Source of the DNA: Pseudescherichia sp031987975
Lineage (GTDB): Bacteria; Pseudomonadota; Gammaproteobacteria; Enterobacterales; Enterobacteriaceae
Assembly (NCBI RefSeq): GCF_031987975.1
Contig: NZ_DALZYX010000006.1
Location: 248,001 to 312,000, forward strand
Length of the DNA stretch: 64,000 bases
Reading direction: 5' to 3'
The stretch's first letter is position 1. Every line of letters begins with the position of its first letter. The position numbers and the translations under genes were made by a program. The notes under the pieces were generated by a model that made no database searches, was not told where the DNA came from, and saw nothing but the letters and a program-made list of their open reading frames with translations. Shown one piece after another: positions 49,621 to 59,573 of this stretch.

Positions 49621-51951
49621 CCCTGCCCCTGCTACCCACGCTTTAAGCACCGCGATATCGTCCTGCCAGACCAGTCTCATCTCTTCAATCCATTCGCCCA
49701 CGTTATCCCACCACGCCGGCAGATCTGAAGACTGAATTTGCTTGCCCAGCTGCTGCAGACGGCGCAGACCAATCGAGCCTGCTGCGCCTTTGATCTTATG
49801 CCCCTCCTCCGCGATACCCTTCTGGTCGCGGGCGGTGAGGTTTGATTCGAGAATAGCGATATAGCCCGGCATCATCTTCTCAAACATCGTAATGCCATCA
49901 ACGATCACCTTCGGACCGATAATTTCCAGGTACTGCTCCAGCATCGGAATATCTAACAGCGTCTGCGCTTTATCGTTATCGACAGGTTCCACCGCACTCT
50001 CCTCTTCGTCGTCGCAGGTATCCCAAAACTTCTTGATCATCGCGGTCAGCGCTGGGACGGCCAGCGGCTTGCTCAGGACGTCGTCCATCCCCGCGTCAAG
50101 GTACTCTTTTTTATCTTTCAGCACGTTGGCGGTCAAGGCTACCAGCGGGGGCAGATCTTCCCGAGGGTAGTTCTGCGTCAGCTGGCGAGAGATATCTAAC
50201 CCGGTCATGTCCGGGAGCTGAATATCCAGCAGCAGCAGGTCGTACTCGCCCGGCGTAAACATCGCCAGCGCCTCGGTTCCGGTCATGGCAACATCGACGC
50301 TGCAGCCCAGCTTCTCCAGCACCGATCGCGCCACAATCACATTCAGCTCGATATCCTCTACCAGCAGCACGTTGAGAGCCGGGAGCGGCATATCGTCATC
50401 TTCGAAGCCGTCCTCAACCTCTTCCGCCACGGCAGGCGCATGCACCGTCAGTACAAAGCGCGAACCCTTGCCCGGCTGGCTGCTCACCGTGATGTCGCCG
50501 CCCATGCTTTTCGCCAGCCGCCGCGAAACTGCGAGGCCAATCCCCGTCCCGGTAGCCGGTTTGCCGCCGTGCTTATCCTTGACCTGATAATACATGGCGA
50601 AAATTTTATCCTGCTCCGCCGGCGGGATGCCGATACCGGAGTCCTCAACCTCGAAGCGCAGCATTTCGTTATCGTCATAGCGAATGCGTACCGTGACCTG
50701 GCCCTGCTGGGTAAACTTCACCGCGTTGCTGATCAGATTCCACAGGATCTGCCGCAGCCGGGTGCCGTCGGTGATCACCTTGTGTGGCAGGGGCAGCGTC
50801 GGCTCGACGACAAAGCTCAGCCCCTTCTGCTGGGCCTGTAGCCCGGAGAGAGTTTCAAGATCGGCGCGGAAGCTGGTGAAGTCCACCGGCTGGTTGTCCA
50901 GCTGCACCTTGTGGCGCTCCATTTTGTCCATGTCGATAATGTCATTGAAGATATTGCCCAGCGTCACCGCAGAGACGTGGATAGTCTTCAGGTACTTCTC
51001 CTGCTCCTCGCTCAGCTCGGTATCAAGCAGAATGCGGCTCAGGCCAACGATGCCGTTAAGCGGCGTGCGCAGCTCATGGCTGATGGTGGAGATGAAGGTG
51101 GTTTTGTCACGGCTGGCCCGTTCCAGCGCATCCTGGTAACGCTTGCGCTCGGTAATATCGCGGCCAAAGCCCATTAGTCCGTGGCGTTTACCCACCCGGT
51201 CGTAGTAGGGAACCTTGCGGATCTCAAAGCAGGCTTTGCGCCCGTCAGGGTACTCCAGCCACTGCTCGTAGGTCAGGGAGACATTGTGCCGAAACACCTT
51301 CTCATCGGTTTCGTTGACCTTCTCCGCCGCCTCCGGCGAGTAGACGTCGTTCGGCTTCAGGTTAACCAGCTGTTTCTCACTTTTGCCGGTCAGCAGCTCC
51401 ATGGCCCGGTTGCAGCCGGAGAACTCCCTATCTTCGTTGCGGTAGAAGACCAGATCCGGCGAGGCGTCGAGGAACGAGCGCAGGAAGGAGGACTGCTGCT
51501 CCAGCTGGATCTGTGTCTGCTCGCGCTCCTGCATCTCAATTTTAAGCTGCTCAAAGGTCGCCTGGCGCTCAGCCTCAGCGATGGCGCGATCGTTGATCAC
51601 CTGATTGAGCGTGGAGATGTTCTCTTTCAGCTGAACGTTGAGCTTGAGATCGCGCTCGCGCATCTCCTCAAGCTTCTCCACCAGCTTTGACAGCCGCTGG
51701 CGGGACTCTTCCAGTTGCTCAACCACCACCGATAAAAAGTAGACCGCCCAGGGGGTAATCAGCAGCCCGAAGAAGATTGAACGGATCACGTCAATGCTCT
51801 CGACCCGGCCATGCAGCACCATGGTAACGGCCATCTGGACAACAATTGCCAAGACCACCAGCGCGAGGGCCAGCAGCATGGAGAAGCGCACCAGGCCAAG
51901 CTTCATCATCAGATTGACATAGTACTGCGCGAGTAAGCGGATTTGCTTCAT
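49612..51951 (-). CDS. arcB: ArcB, anaerobic redox sensor histidine kinase
   Basis: Quinone-sensing hybrid kinase of the ArcAB system. Two N-terminal membrane helices (about residues 25-45 and 58-77) precede a leucine-zipper/coiled coil and a PAS domain. The kinase His is in STISHELRTPLNGIVG (about 292), the ATP-binding part has DSGIGIPP and GTGIGLAVSRRL, the receiver Asp is in LLLLDIQLPDMTG (about 576) and the HPt His is in GHKIKGAAGSIG (about 718). The 779 residues compare with 778 in E. coli. The sRNA gene arcZ overlaps its 3' end. Confidence 0.98.
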   Translation of the reverse strand: MKQIRLLAQYYVNLMMKLGLVRFSMLLALALVVLAIVVQMAVTMVLHGRVESIDVIRSIFFGLLITPWAVYFLSVVVEQLEESRQRLSKLVEKLEEMRERDLKLNVQLKENISTLNQVINDRAIAEAERQATFEQLKIEMQEREQTQIQLEQQSSFLRSFLDASPDLVFYRNEDREFSGCNRAMELLTGKSEKQLVNLKPNDVYSPEAAEKVNETDEKVFRHNVSLTYEQWLEYPDGRKACFEIRKVPYYDRVGKRHGLMGFGRDITERKRYQDALERASRDKTTFISTISHELRTPLNGIVGLSRILLDTELSEEQEKYLKTIHVSAVTLGNIFNDIIDMDKMERHKVQLDNQPVDFTSFRADLETLSGLQAQQKGLSFVVEPTLPLPHKVITDGTRLRQILWNLISNAVKFTQQGQVTVRIRYDDNEMLRFEVEDSGIGIPPAEQDKIFAMYYQVKDKHGGKPATGTGIGLAVSRRLAKSMGGDITVSSQPGKGSRFVLTVHAPAVAEEVEDGFEDDDMPLPALNVLLVEDIELNVIVARSVLEKLGCSVDVAMTGTEALAMFTPGEYDLLLLDIQLPDMTGLDISRQLTQNYPREDLPPLVALTANVLKDKKEYLDAGMDDVLSKPLAVPALTAMIKKFWDTCDDEEESAVEPVDNDKAQTLLDIPMLEQYLEIIGPKVIVDGITMFEKMMPGYIAILESNLTARDQKGIAEEGHKIKGAAGSIGLRRLQQLGKQIQSSDLPAWWDNVGEWIEEMRLVWQDDIAVLKAWVAGAGKK

Positions 51952-52046
51952 TAACGAGTTCCTTCACCACAACGTCGCACAATAATACTCAATTCTGAGC
52001 AAAGCGTTGAAGGTTGTGCAAAAAATGTAGCCCGTACCGTCTGGCA

Positions 52047-52970
52047 TTACGCTACTGTCCAGGGCCGTCCTAACGCGGAGCCTTGCGCTCCGTGGGCGTT
52101 GAGGTACTTATCCAGCTCCACCATGCCGGTCCAGCGGTTTTCGCACCACAGCGGCGCGAGCAGGGTCGGGCGGCGGGCGCTGGCGGAGATGCGGTGGTAG
52201 ATCACCTCCGGCGGCGTATGGCGGATTATCTCCCCGGCGGTCAGGGTGTAGGCATCCAGCTCGATACCGGTCAGCCGCCCGGCCTGCCAGGCCTTTGCCA
52301 TCGTGCTGCCGGTAACGATATGCAGCGGATGCAGCTTGATGCCGTCAACGCCGGTCTCTACCACCCGCTGTAGTGTCGCAAGGCACTCTGCCTCCCCCTC
52401 CCCCGGCAGGCCAACGATCAGGTGGCTGCACACCTTCAGCCCACGCTGGCGGGCCAGCCGGGTGGTACGCTGATAGCAGGCGAAGTCGTGACCGCGGTTA
52501 ATACGGTGCAGCGTTTTATCGTGGGCCGTCTGCAGGCCCAGCTCCAGCCAAACCTCATACCCCTGCTGCTGGTATTCGCTAAGCAGATCCAGCACCGCCT
52601 CCGGAACGCAGTCCGGGCGCGTGCCCACGCACAGCCCAACAATATTGGCCTGGCTCACCGCCTGCTGGTACATGGCGCGCAGCACCTGCACCTCGGCCCA
52701 GGTACTGGTATAGGCCTGGAAATAGGCAAGATAGCGCCGGGCGCGGTTAACCCGTGTCGCCTGGTAAGCGAGCTGCGCGGTAATGGAGTGGTTCTGCTGG
52801 GTCTCGTCGGCAAAGGAGGCAACGTTGCAGAAGGTACAGCCGCCGCGGCCAATTGTGCCGTCGCGATTCGGGCAGCTAAAGCCGCCGTGCAGGGTAAGCT
52901 TATGAACTTTTTCACCATAGCGGCGGGCAAGATCGCCACCAAACATGTTGACTAATTTTTGTAACTGCAT
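52047..52970 (-). CDS. yhcC: YhcC, radical SAM protein
   Basis: The 307-residue product matches YhcC (309 in E. coli). The iron-sulfur ligands appear as CPNRDGTIGRGGCTFCN (about residues 30-46), a spacing found in the TIGR01212/Elp3-like subgroup, and SHLIVGLPGEGE is the downstream SAM-binding part. Its reaction is unknown; a link to gltBD has been suggested only by its position. It is divergent to gltB across a 671-bp gap. Confidence 0.93.
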   Translation of the reverse strand: MQLQKLVNMFGGDLARRYGEKVHKLTLHGGFSCPNRDGTIGRGGCTFCNVASFADETQQNHSITAQLAYQATRVNRARRYLAYFQAYTSTWAEVQVLRAMYQQAVSQANIVGLCVGTRPDCVPEAVLDLLSEYQQQGYEVWLELGLQTAHDKTLHRINRGHDFACYQRTTRLARQRGLKVCSHLIVGLPGEGEAECLATLQRVVETGVDGIKLHPLHIVTGSTMAKAWQAGRLTGIELDAYTLTAGEIIRHTPPEVIYHRISASARRPTLLAPLWCENRWTGMVELDKYLNAHGAQGSALGRPWTVA

Positions 52971-53641
52971 AATCTGAAAGGCCGCCCTGAAGAAAGGGCC
53001 AAGCCTGCCATTTTTAGCCTCCGACGGCGATGACCTGGATCAATCGTCATAGCGGCGCTATTTCCATTGCATAATCAAGCACAATTACCGCTATTTCATT
53101 CACCACTGGGTTGATTACTTTTCCTTATATTGCTGCCCTGTTTTTCTACTATTTTTGCTCATGCGTAAAACAGTGTCTTTATGCGGGTTACTCTTCGCAA
53201 CCAGCGAAAAATAGCGCCTAAAGGTGAAAAAACAGATAATACCAATAACAATAGCGCTTTCTTATAGTGAGAGAGATCACACTCTGCCACCGCCTGCCGT
53301 CGCTGTCACACGCCTGTAAAATAGCTAATTACAGTTAAAAATCAGAAAGTTAACTCTGTGTTAGCACATTTTTGCATAAATAAGATTGTGATTTGACCTG
53401 TGTGTCGATTCCCGATAAGTTGGATATCCGCTGGAAGCTTTCTGGGTGAGCAGTCTGCTCACCATATTTATGCAGTAATTTAGATTCCCTCTGAAGCAAG
53501 TCCTCAACACTTGTTTGACCTACGCGAAAAGGATGATAGAGGGCGACATGCGAGGCCTGTAGGCTCCGTCGCCACGCCCTTTCTGCGCCTGCGCGCCACG
53601 GTCATGAGAGAGTCACGTAGAGCCTGGGGAGGTTCACTGAT
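52971..53641. promoter_or_regulatory. long regulatory region upstream of gltB
   Basis: 671 bp without a gene. The part 53020-53440 is A/T rich, as expected for Lrp- and IHF-controlled gltBD, but no single site can be named with confidence. A perfect inverted repeat GGTGAGCA-gtc-TGCTCACC lies at 53445-53463. TTGACC (53394-53399) could be a -35, but the matching -10 is weak. The last 100 bp form a G/C-richer leader ending in GGGGAGG before gltB. Confidence 0.6.
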
Positions 53642-56600
53642 ATGTTGTACGATAAATCTCTTGAGAGAGATAACTGTGGTTTCGGCCTGATCGCCCACAT
53701 AGAAGGCGAACCTAGCCACAAGGTAGTGCGTACCGCTATTCACGCACTGGCCCGAATGCAGCACCGTGGTGCGATCCTTGCCGATGGTAAAACCGGCGAC
53801 GGTTGCGGCCTGCTGCTACAAAAACCTGACCGTTTCTTCCGCCTGGTTGCCGAAGAGCGCGGCTGGCGCTTAGCCAAAAATTATGCCGTGGGCATGCTGT
53901 TCCTGAACCAGGACGCTGAAAAGGCCGCCGTTGCGCGCCGCATCGTCGAAGAAGAACTTCAGCAAGAGACCCTCTCTATCGTGGGCTGGCGCGATGTGCC
54001 GACCAACGAAGGGGTGCTCGGTGAAATCGCCCTCTCCTCGCTGCCACGTATTGAGCAAATTTTTGTTAACGCCCCTGCGGGCTGGCGTCCGCGTGATATG
54101 GAGCGCCGTCTGTTTATTGCGCGCCGCCGTATCGAAAAACGCCTCCAGGAGGACAAAGAGTTCTACGTCTGTAGCCTCTCCAACCTGGTGAACATCTATA
54201 AAGGTCTCTGTATGCCGGCGGATCTGCCGCGCTTCTACCTGGACCTCGCGGACCTGCGCCTGGAGTCGGCCATCTGCCTGTTCCACCAGCGCTTCTCCAC
54301 CAACACCGTACCGCGCTGGCCGCTGGCCCAGCCGTTCCGCTACCTGGCCCACAACGGTGAGATCAACACCATCACCGGTAACCGCCAGTGGGCGCGCGCG
54401 CGTACCTATAAATTCAAGACGCCACTGATCCCGGATCTGCACGACGCCGCGCCGTTCGTCAACGAAACCGGCTCCGACTCCAGCTCGCTGGATAACATGC
54501 TCGAGCTGCTGCTGGCGGGCGGGATGGACATCGTCCGTGCCATGCGTCTGCTGGTGCCGCCAGCCTGGCAGAACAATCCGGATATGGATCCGGAGCTGCG
54601 CGCCTTCTTTGACTTTAACTCCATGCACATGGAGCCGTGGGACGGCCCGGCGGGCATCGTCATGTCCGACGGCCGCTTTGCCGCCTGTAACCTGGACCGT
54701 AACGGCCTGCGTCCGGCGCGCTACGTCATCACCAAAGATAAGCTGATCACCTGCGCCTCGGAAGTCGGGATCTGGGATTACCAGCCGGACGAAGTGGTGG
54801 AAAAAGGCCGCGTCGGACCAGGCGAGCTGATGGTTATCGACACCCGCGGCGGCCGTATTCTGCACTCCCGCGAAACCGATGACGATCTGAAGAGCCGCCA
54901 CCCCTATAAAGAGTGGATGGAGAAGAACGTGCGCCGTCTGGTGCCGTTTGAAGATCTGCCGGATGACGCAGTGGGCAGCCGTGAGATGGGCGATGACCTG
55001 CTGGCCAGCTTCCAGAAGCAGTTTAACTACAGCGCCGAAGAGCTGGATTCAGTGATCCGCGTGCTGGGTGAAAACGGCCAGGAGGCGGTCGGCTCAATGG
55101 GTGACGATACCCCGTTCGCCGTGCTCTCCAGCCAGCCGCGTATTATTTATGACTACTTCCGCCAGCAGTTTGCGCAGGTGACTAACCCGCCAATCGATCC
55201 GCTGCGTGAAGCGCACGTCATGTCGCTGGCCACCAGCATCGGCCGGGAGATGAACGTCTTCTGTGAAGCCGAGGGCCAGGCCCACCGCCTGACCTTCAAA
55301 TCACCGATCCTGCTCTACTCCGACTTTAAGCAGCTGACTACCCTGTCGGAGCACCACTACCGCGCCGACACGCTGGATATCACTTTTGACGTCAACGAAG
55401 CTTCGCTGGAAGACACGGTGAGCGCGCTGTGTGATAAAGCAGAGCAGATGGTGCGCGACGGCACGGTGCTGCTGGTGCTCTCTGACCGTAACATCGCCAA
55501 GGATCGCCTGCCGGTTCCGGCCCCGATGGCGGTGGGGGCTATCCAGACCCGCCTCGTGGAGAAGAGCCTGCGCTGCGACGCCAACATCATTGTTGAGACC
55601 GCCAGCGCCCGCGATCCGCACCACTTCGCCGTACTCCTGGGCTTCGGCGCGACGGCTGTCTATCCGTACCTCGCCTATGAGACGCTGGCGAAGCTGGTAG
55701 ATACGCACGCCATCGATAAGAACTACCGTACCGTGATGCTGAACTACCGTAACGGCATCAATAAAGGCCTGTACAAGATCATGTCCAAAATGGGCATCTC
55801 TACCATCGCCTCCTACCGCTGCTCGAAGCTATTCGAAGCGGTTGGCCTGCATGATGAGGTTGCCGATCTCTGCTTCCAGGGCGTGATCAGCCGCATCGGC
55901 GGCGCGGGCTTTGCCGACTTCCAGCAGGATCTGTTGAACCTGTCGAAACGTGCCTGGCTGGCGCGTAAACCGCTGGAACAGGGCGGCCTGCTGAAGTACG
56001 TCCACGGCGGTGAATACCATGCCTACAACCCGGACGTGGTGCGCACCCTGCAGCAGGCGGTACAGAGCGGCGAGTACAGTGACTATCAGCAGTACGCTAA
56101 GCTGGTCAACGAGCGCCCGGCGGCAACGCTGCGCGATCTGCTGCACATCAACCCGCCTGCGGACGCGGTGAACGTTGATGACGTGGAGCCAGCCAGCGAG
56201 CTGTTTAAACGCTTCGATACCGCAGCGATGTCTATCGGCGCGCTAAGCCCGGAGGCCCACGAGGCGCTGGCCGAAGCGATGAACAGCATCGGCGGCAACT
56301 CTAACTCCGGCGAAGGCGGAGAAGATCCGGCTCGCTACGGCACTAACAAAGTATCGCGTATCAAACAGGTTGCCTCTGGCCGCTTCGGCGTGACCCCGGC
56401 CTACCTGGTGAACGCGGACGTTATCCAGATTAAAGTGGCCCAGGGCGCGAAGCCTGGGGAAGGCGGCCAGCTGCCGGGGGATAAAGTGACCCCGTACATC
56501 GCTAAGCTGCGCTACTCGGTGCCGGGCGTGACGCTGATCTCCCCGCCGCCGCACCACGATATCTACTCCATCGAGGATCTGGCCCAGCTCATCTTTGACC

Positions 56601-58102
56601 TGAAGCAGGTCAATCCGAAAGCGATGATCTCCGTGAAGCTGGTCTCCGAGCCGGGCGTAGGCACCATCGCCACCGGCGTGGCAAAAGCCTATGCGGATCT
56701 GATCACCATCGCTGGCTACGACGGCGGCACTGGTGCAAGCCCGCTCTCCTCAGTGAAATACGCGGGCTGCCCGTGGGAGCTGGGGCTGGTTGAAACCCAG
56801 CAGGCGCTGGTGGCTAACGGCCTGCGCCACAAAATTCGTCTGCAGGTCGACGGCGGCCTGAAAACCGGCGTGGACATCATCAAAGCGGCGATTCTCGGTG
56901 CAGAGAGCTTCGGCTTCGGCACCGGCCCGATGGTAGCGCTGGGCTGTAAATACCTGCGTATTTGCCACCTGAACAACTGCGCAACCGGCGTTGCAACCCA
57001 GGATGACAAGCTGCGTAAGAACCACTATCACGGCCTGCCGTTCAAAGTGACCAACTACTTTGAATTTATCGCCCGTGAGACCCGGGAGCTGATGGCGCAG
57101 CTGGGCGTGACCCGCCTGGTGGACCTGATTGGTCGTACCGATCTGCTTACCGCGCTGGAGGGCTTCACCGCCAAACAGCAGAAGCTGGATCTCTCTAAGC
57201 TGCTGGAGACCGCCGAGCCGCATCCGGGCAAAGCGCTCCACTGCACCGAGCACAACCCGCCGTTTGATAACGGGGTGCTCAATGCCCAGCTGCTGAACCA
57301 GGCGAAGCCGTTTGTTGACGAGCGCCAGAGCAAAACCTTCTGGTTTGATATTCGCAACACCGACCGTTCGGTGGGCGCATCGCTCTCCGGCTACATTGCC
57401 CAGACGCATGGCGATCAGGGCCTGGCGTCGGATCCGATTAAAGCCCACTTCAGCGGCACCGCAGGCCAGAGCTTCGGCGTGTGGAACGCCGGCGGCGTTG
57501 AGCTGTACCTGACCGGGGATGCCAACGACTACGTCGGTAAAGGCATGGCGGGCGGTCTGCTGGCGGTGCGTCCGCCGGTCGGCTCGGCTTTCCGTAGCCA
57601 CGAGGCGAGCATTATTGGTAACACCTGCCTGTACGGCGCGACCGGTGGTCGTCTGTACGCCGCAGGCCGCGCGGGCGAACGTTTCGGGGTCCGTAACTCC
57701 GGGGCGATCACCGTGGTGGAAGGTATTGGTGACAACGGCTGTGAGTACATGACCGGCGGCATCGTCTGTATTCTTGGCAAGACGGGCGTCAACTTTGGCG
57801 CAGGCATGACCGGCGGCTTCGCCTACGTGCTGGATGAAGATGGCGAGTTCCGCAACCGCGTGAACCCGGAGCTGGTGGAAGTGCTGAGCGTCGACGACCT
57901 CGCAATTCATGAAGAGCACCTGCGCGGCCTGATCACCGAGCATGTACAGCATACCGGCTCCTCGCGTGGGGAAGAGATCCTGGCCCACTGGCCTGCCTTC
58001 GCCGCGAAGTTTGCGCTGGTTAAGCCGAAGTCCAGCGATGTTAAAGCCCTGTTGGGTCACCGTAGTCGCAGCGCCGCAGAGTTGCGCGTGCAGGCGCAGT
58101 AA
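53642..58102 (+). CDS. gltB: GltB, glutamate synthase large subunit
   Basis: Makes glutamate from glutamine and 2-oxoglutarate, with GltD supplying NADPH electrons. The N-terminal amidotransferase nucleophile Cys12 in LERDNCGFGL is exposed after removal of an 11-residue propeptide. A central domain, the FMN synthase domain and a C-terminal beta-helix (GGRLYAAGRAGERFGVRNSG) follow. The 3Fe-4S cysteines are in RICHLNNCATG (about residue 1110). The start at 53642 has GGGGAGG, and a TAG 24 nt upstream closes the frame, which excludes the longer start once annotated in E. coli. Length is 1486 residues. Confidence 0.98.
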   Translation: MLYDKSLERDNCGFGLIAHIEGEPSHKVVRTAIHALARMQHRGAILADGKTGDGCGLLLQKPDRFFRLVAEERGWRLAKNYAVGMLFLNQDAEKAAVARRIVEEELQQETLSIVGWRDVPTNEGVLGEIALSSLPRIEQIFVNAPAGWRPRDMERRLFIARRRIEKRLQEDKEFYVCSLSNLVNIYKGLCMPADLPRFYLDLADLRLESAICLFHQRFSTNTVPRWPLAQPFRYLAHNGEINTITGNRQWARARTYKFKTPLIPDLHDAAPFVNETGSDSSSLDNMLELLLAGGMDIVRAMRLLVPPAWQNNPDMDPELRAFFDFNSMHMEPWDGPAGIVMSDGRFAACNLDRNGLRPARYVITKDKLITCASEVGIWDYQPDEVVEKGRVGPGELMVIDTRGGRILHSRETDDDLKSRHPYKEWMEKNVRRLVPFEDLPDDAVGSREMGDDLLASFQKQFNYSAEELDSVIRVLGENGQEAVGSMGDDTPFAVLSSQPRIIYDYFRQQFAQVTNPPIDPLREAHVMSLATSIGREMNVFCEAEGQAHRLTFKSPILLYSDFKQLTTLSEHHYRADTLDITFDVNEASLEDTVSALCDKAEQMVRDGTVLLVLSDRNIAKDRLPVPAPMAVGAIQTRLVEKSLRCDANIIVETASARDPHHFAVLLGFGATAVYPYLAYETLAKLVDTHAIDKNYRTVMLNYRNGINKGLYKIMSKMGISTIASYRCSKLFEAVGLHDEVADLCFQGVISRIGGAGFADFQQDLLNLSKRAWLARKPLEQGGLLKYVHGGEYHAYNPDVVRTLQQAVQSGEYSDYQQYAKLVNERPAATLRDLLHINPPADAVNVDDVEPASELFKRFDTAAMSIGALSPEAHEALAEAMNSIGGNSNSGEGGEDPARYGTNKVSRIKQVASGRFGVTPAYLVNADVIQIKVAQGAKPGEGGQLPGDKVTPYIAKLRYSVPGVTLISPPPHHDIYSIEDLAQLIFDLKQVNPKAMISVKLVSEPGVGTIATGVAKAYADLITIAGYDGGTGASPLSSVKYAGCPWELGLVETQQALVANGLRHKIRLQVDGGLKTGVDIIKAAILGAESFGFGTGPMVALGCKYLRICHLNNCATGVATQDDKLRKNHYHGLPFKVTNYFEFIARETRELMAQLGVTRLVDLIGRTDLLTALEGFTAKQQKLDLSKLLETAEPHPGKALHCTEHNPPFDNGVLNAQLLNQAKPFVDERQSKTFWFDIRNTDRSVGASLSGYIAQTHGDQGLASDPIKAHFSGTAGQSFGVWNAGGVELYLTGDANDYVGKGMAGGLLAVRPPVGSAFRSHEASIIGNTCLYGATGGRLYAAGRAGERFGVRNSGAITVVEGIGDNGCEYMTGGIVCILGKTGVNFGAGMTGGFAYVLDEDGEFRNRVNPELVEVLSVDDLAIHEEHLRGLITEHVQHTGSSRGEEILAHWPAFAAKFALVKPKSSDVKALLGHRSRSAAELRVQAQ

Positions 58103-58111
58103 GAGGTAGCA

Positions 58112-59530
58112 ATGAGCCAAAACGTGTACCAGTTTATCGACTTACAGCGCGTGGATCCGCCTAAGAAAGCGCTGAAGATCCGTAAAATCGAATTTGTTGA
58201 GATCTATGAGCCGTTCTCAGAGGGCCAGGCCAAGGCGCAGGCGGACCGCTGCCTCTCCTGCGGCAACCCGTACTGTGAATGGAAGTGCCCGGTGCATAAC
58301 TACATCCCGAACTGGCTGAAGCTGGCCAACGAGGGGCGTATTTTTGAAGCCGCCGAGCTGTCGCACCAGACCAACACCCTGCCGGAAGTGTGCGGCCGTG
58401 TCTGTCCGCAGGATCGCCTTTGTGAAGGCTCCTGCACCCTGAACGACGAGTTCGGCGCGGTGACCATCGGCAATATCGAGCGCTATATTAACGATAAAGC
58501 GTTTGAGATGGGCTGGCGTCCGGACCTGACCGGCGTGAAGCAGACCGACAAGCGCGTCGCTATTATTGGCGCTGGCCCGGCTGGCCTGGCGTGCGCCGAC
58601 GTGCTGACCCGCAACGGCGTGAAGGCGGTAGTATTCGACCGCCATCCGGAGATCGGCGGCCTGCTGACCTTCGGTATTCCGGCCTTCAAGCTGGAGAAAG
58701 AGGTAATGACCCGCCGCCGGGAGATCTTCACCGGCATGGGCATTGAGTTCAAACTCAATACTGAAGTGGGTCGCGATGTACAGCTCGACGATCTGCTGAA
58801 GGATTACGATGCGGTATTCCTCGGCGTCGGTACCTATCAGTCCATGCGCGGCGGCCTGGAGAACGAAGATGCTTCCGGCGTATTTGACGCCCTGCCGTTC
58901 CTGATTGCTAACACCAAGCAGATCATGGGCTTCGGTGAAACCGCTGACGAACCCTACGTCAACATGGAAGGCAAGCGCGTGGTGGTGCTGGGCGGCGGTG
59001 ATACCGCGATGGACTGCGTACGCACCTCCATCCGCCAGGGCGCAACGCATGTGACCTGTGCCTATCGCCGTGACGAAGAGAACATGCCAGGCTCCCGCCG
59101 CGAAGTGAAAAACGCGCGGGAAGAGGGCGTGGAGTTCCAGTTCAACGTCCAGCCGCTGGGTATTGAAGTGAACGCTAACGGCAAGGTGAGCGGCGTGAAG
59201 ATGGCGCGTACCGAGATGGGCGCACCGGATGCACACGGCCGCCGTCGGGCTGAGATCGTCGCTGGCTCCGAACACGTGGTTCCGGCTGATGCGGTGGTGA
59301 TGGCGTTTGGTTTCCGTCCGCACAGCATGTCCTGGCTGGCACAGCACAGCGTGGAGCTGGATTCCCAGGGCCGGATCATCGCCCCGGAAGGCAACGAAAA
59401 TGCCTTCCAGACCAGCAACCCGAAAATCTTCGCCGGTGGTGACATCGTGCGTGGTTCGGACCTGGTAGTAACGGCGATTGCCGAAGGGCGTAAAGCCGCC
59501 GACGGCATTATGAATTACCTCGAAGTGTAA
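58112..59530 (+). CDS. gltD: GltD, glutamate synthase small subunit
   Basis: NADPH-oxidising subunit that feeds electrons to GltB. The N-terminus has two cysteine clusters for 4Fe-4S centres: CLSCGNPYCEWKCP (about residue 47) and CGRVCPQDRLCEGSC (about residue 94). FAD and NADPH sites are IIGAGPAGLACAD and VVLGGGDTAMDC. The 472 residues equal E. coli GltD. It lies 9 nt after gltB and ends the operon. Confidence 0.98.
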   Translation: MSQNVYQFIDLQRVDPPKKALKIRKIEFVEIYEPFSEGQAKAQADRCLSCGNPYCEWKCPVHNYIPNWLKLANEGRIFEAAELSHQTNTLPEVCGRVCPQDRLCEGSCTLNDEFGAVTIGNIERYINDKAFEMGWRPDLTGVKQTDKRVAIIGAGPAGLACADVLTRNGVKAVVFDRHPEIGGLLTFGIPAFKLEKEVMTRRREIFTGMGIEFKLNTEVGRDVQLDDLLKDYDAVFLGVGTYQSMRGGLENEDASGVFDALPFLIANTKQIMGFGETADEPYVNMEGKRVVVLGGGDTAMDCVRTSIRQGATHVTCAYRRDEENMPGSRREVKNAREEGVEFQFNVQPLGIEVNANGKVSGVKMARTEMGAPDAHGRRRAEIVAGSEHVVPADAVVMAFGFRPHSMSWLAQHSVELDSQGRIIAPEGNENAFQTSNPKIFAGGDIVRGSDLVVTAIAEGRKAADGIMNYLEV

Positions 59531-59535
59531 TCATC

Positions 59536-59573
59536 CGCCCCTTTATCTTGCCGGATAAAGGGGCATTTTTTTA
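59536..59573 (+). terminator. terminator of gltBD
   Basis: GCCCCTTTATC-ttgcc-GGATAAAGGGGC followed by ATTTTTTT, a strong stem that also overlaps the end of the convergent FAD-protein gene. Confidence 0.92.

Noticed and set aside
53548..53562. Tiny leader peptide frame MRGL before gltB with GAGGG upstream
   Set aside because: Four codons with no stem-loop attenuator or Glu/Gln codons. It could be chance, and no evidence of translation is visible.
53511..53641. N-terminal extension of GltB as in old E. coli annotation
   Set aside because: A TAG eight codons upstream in frame closes the extension, and the best ribosome site belongs to the ATG at 53642.
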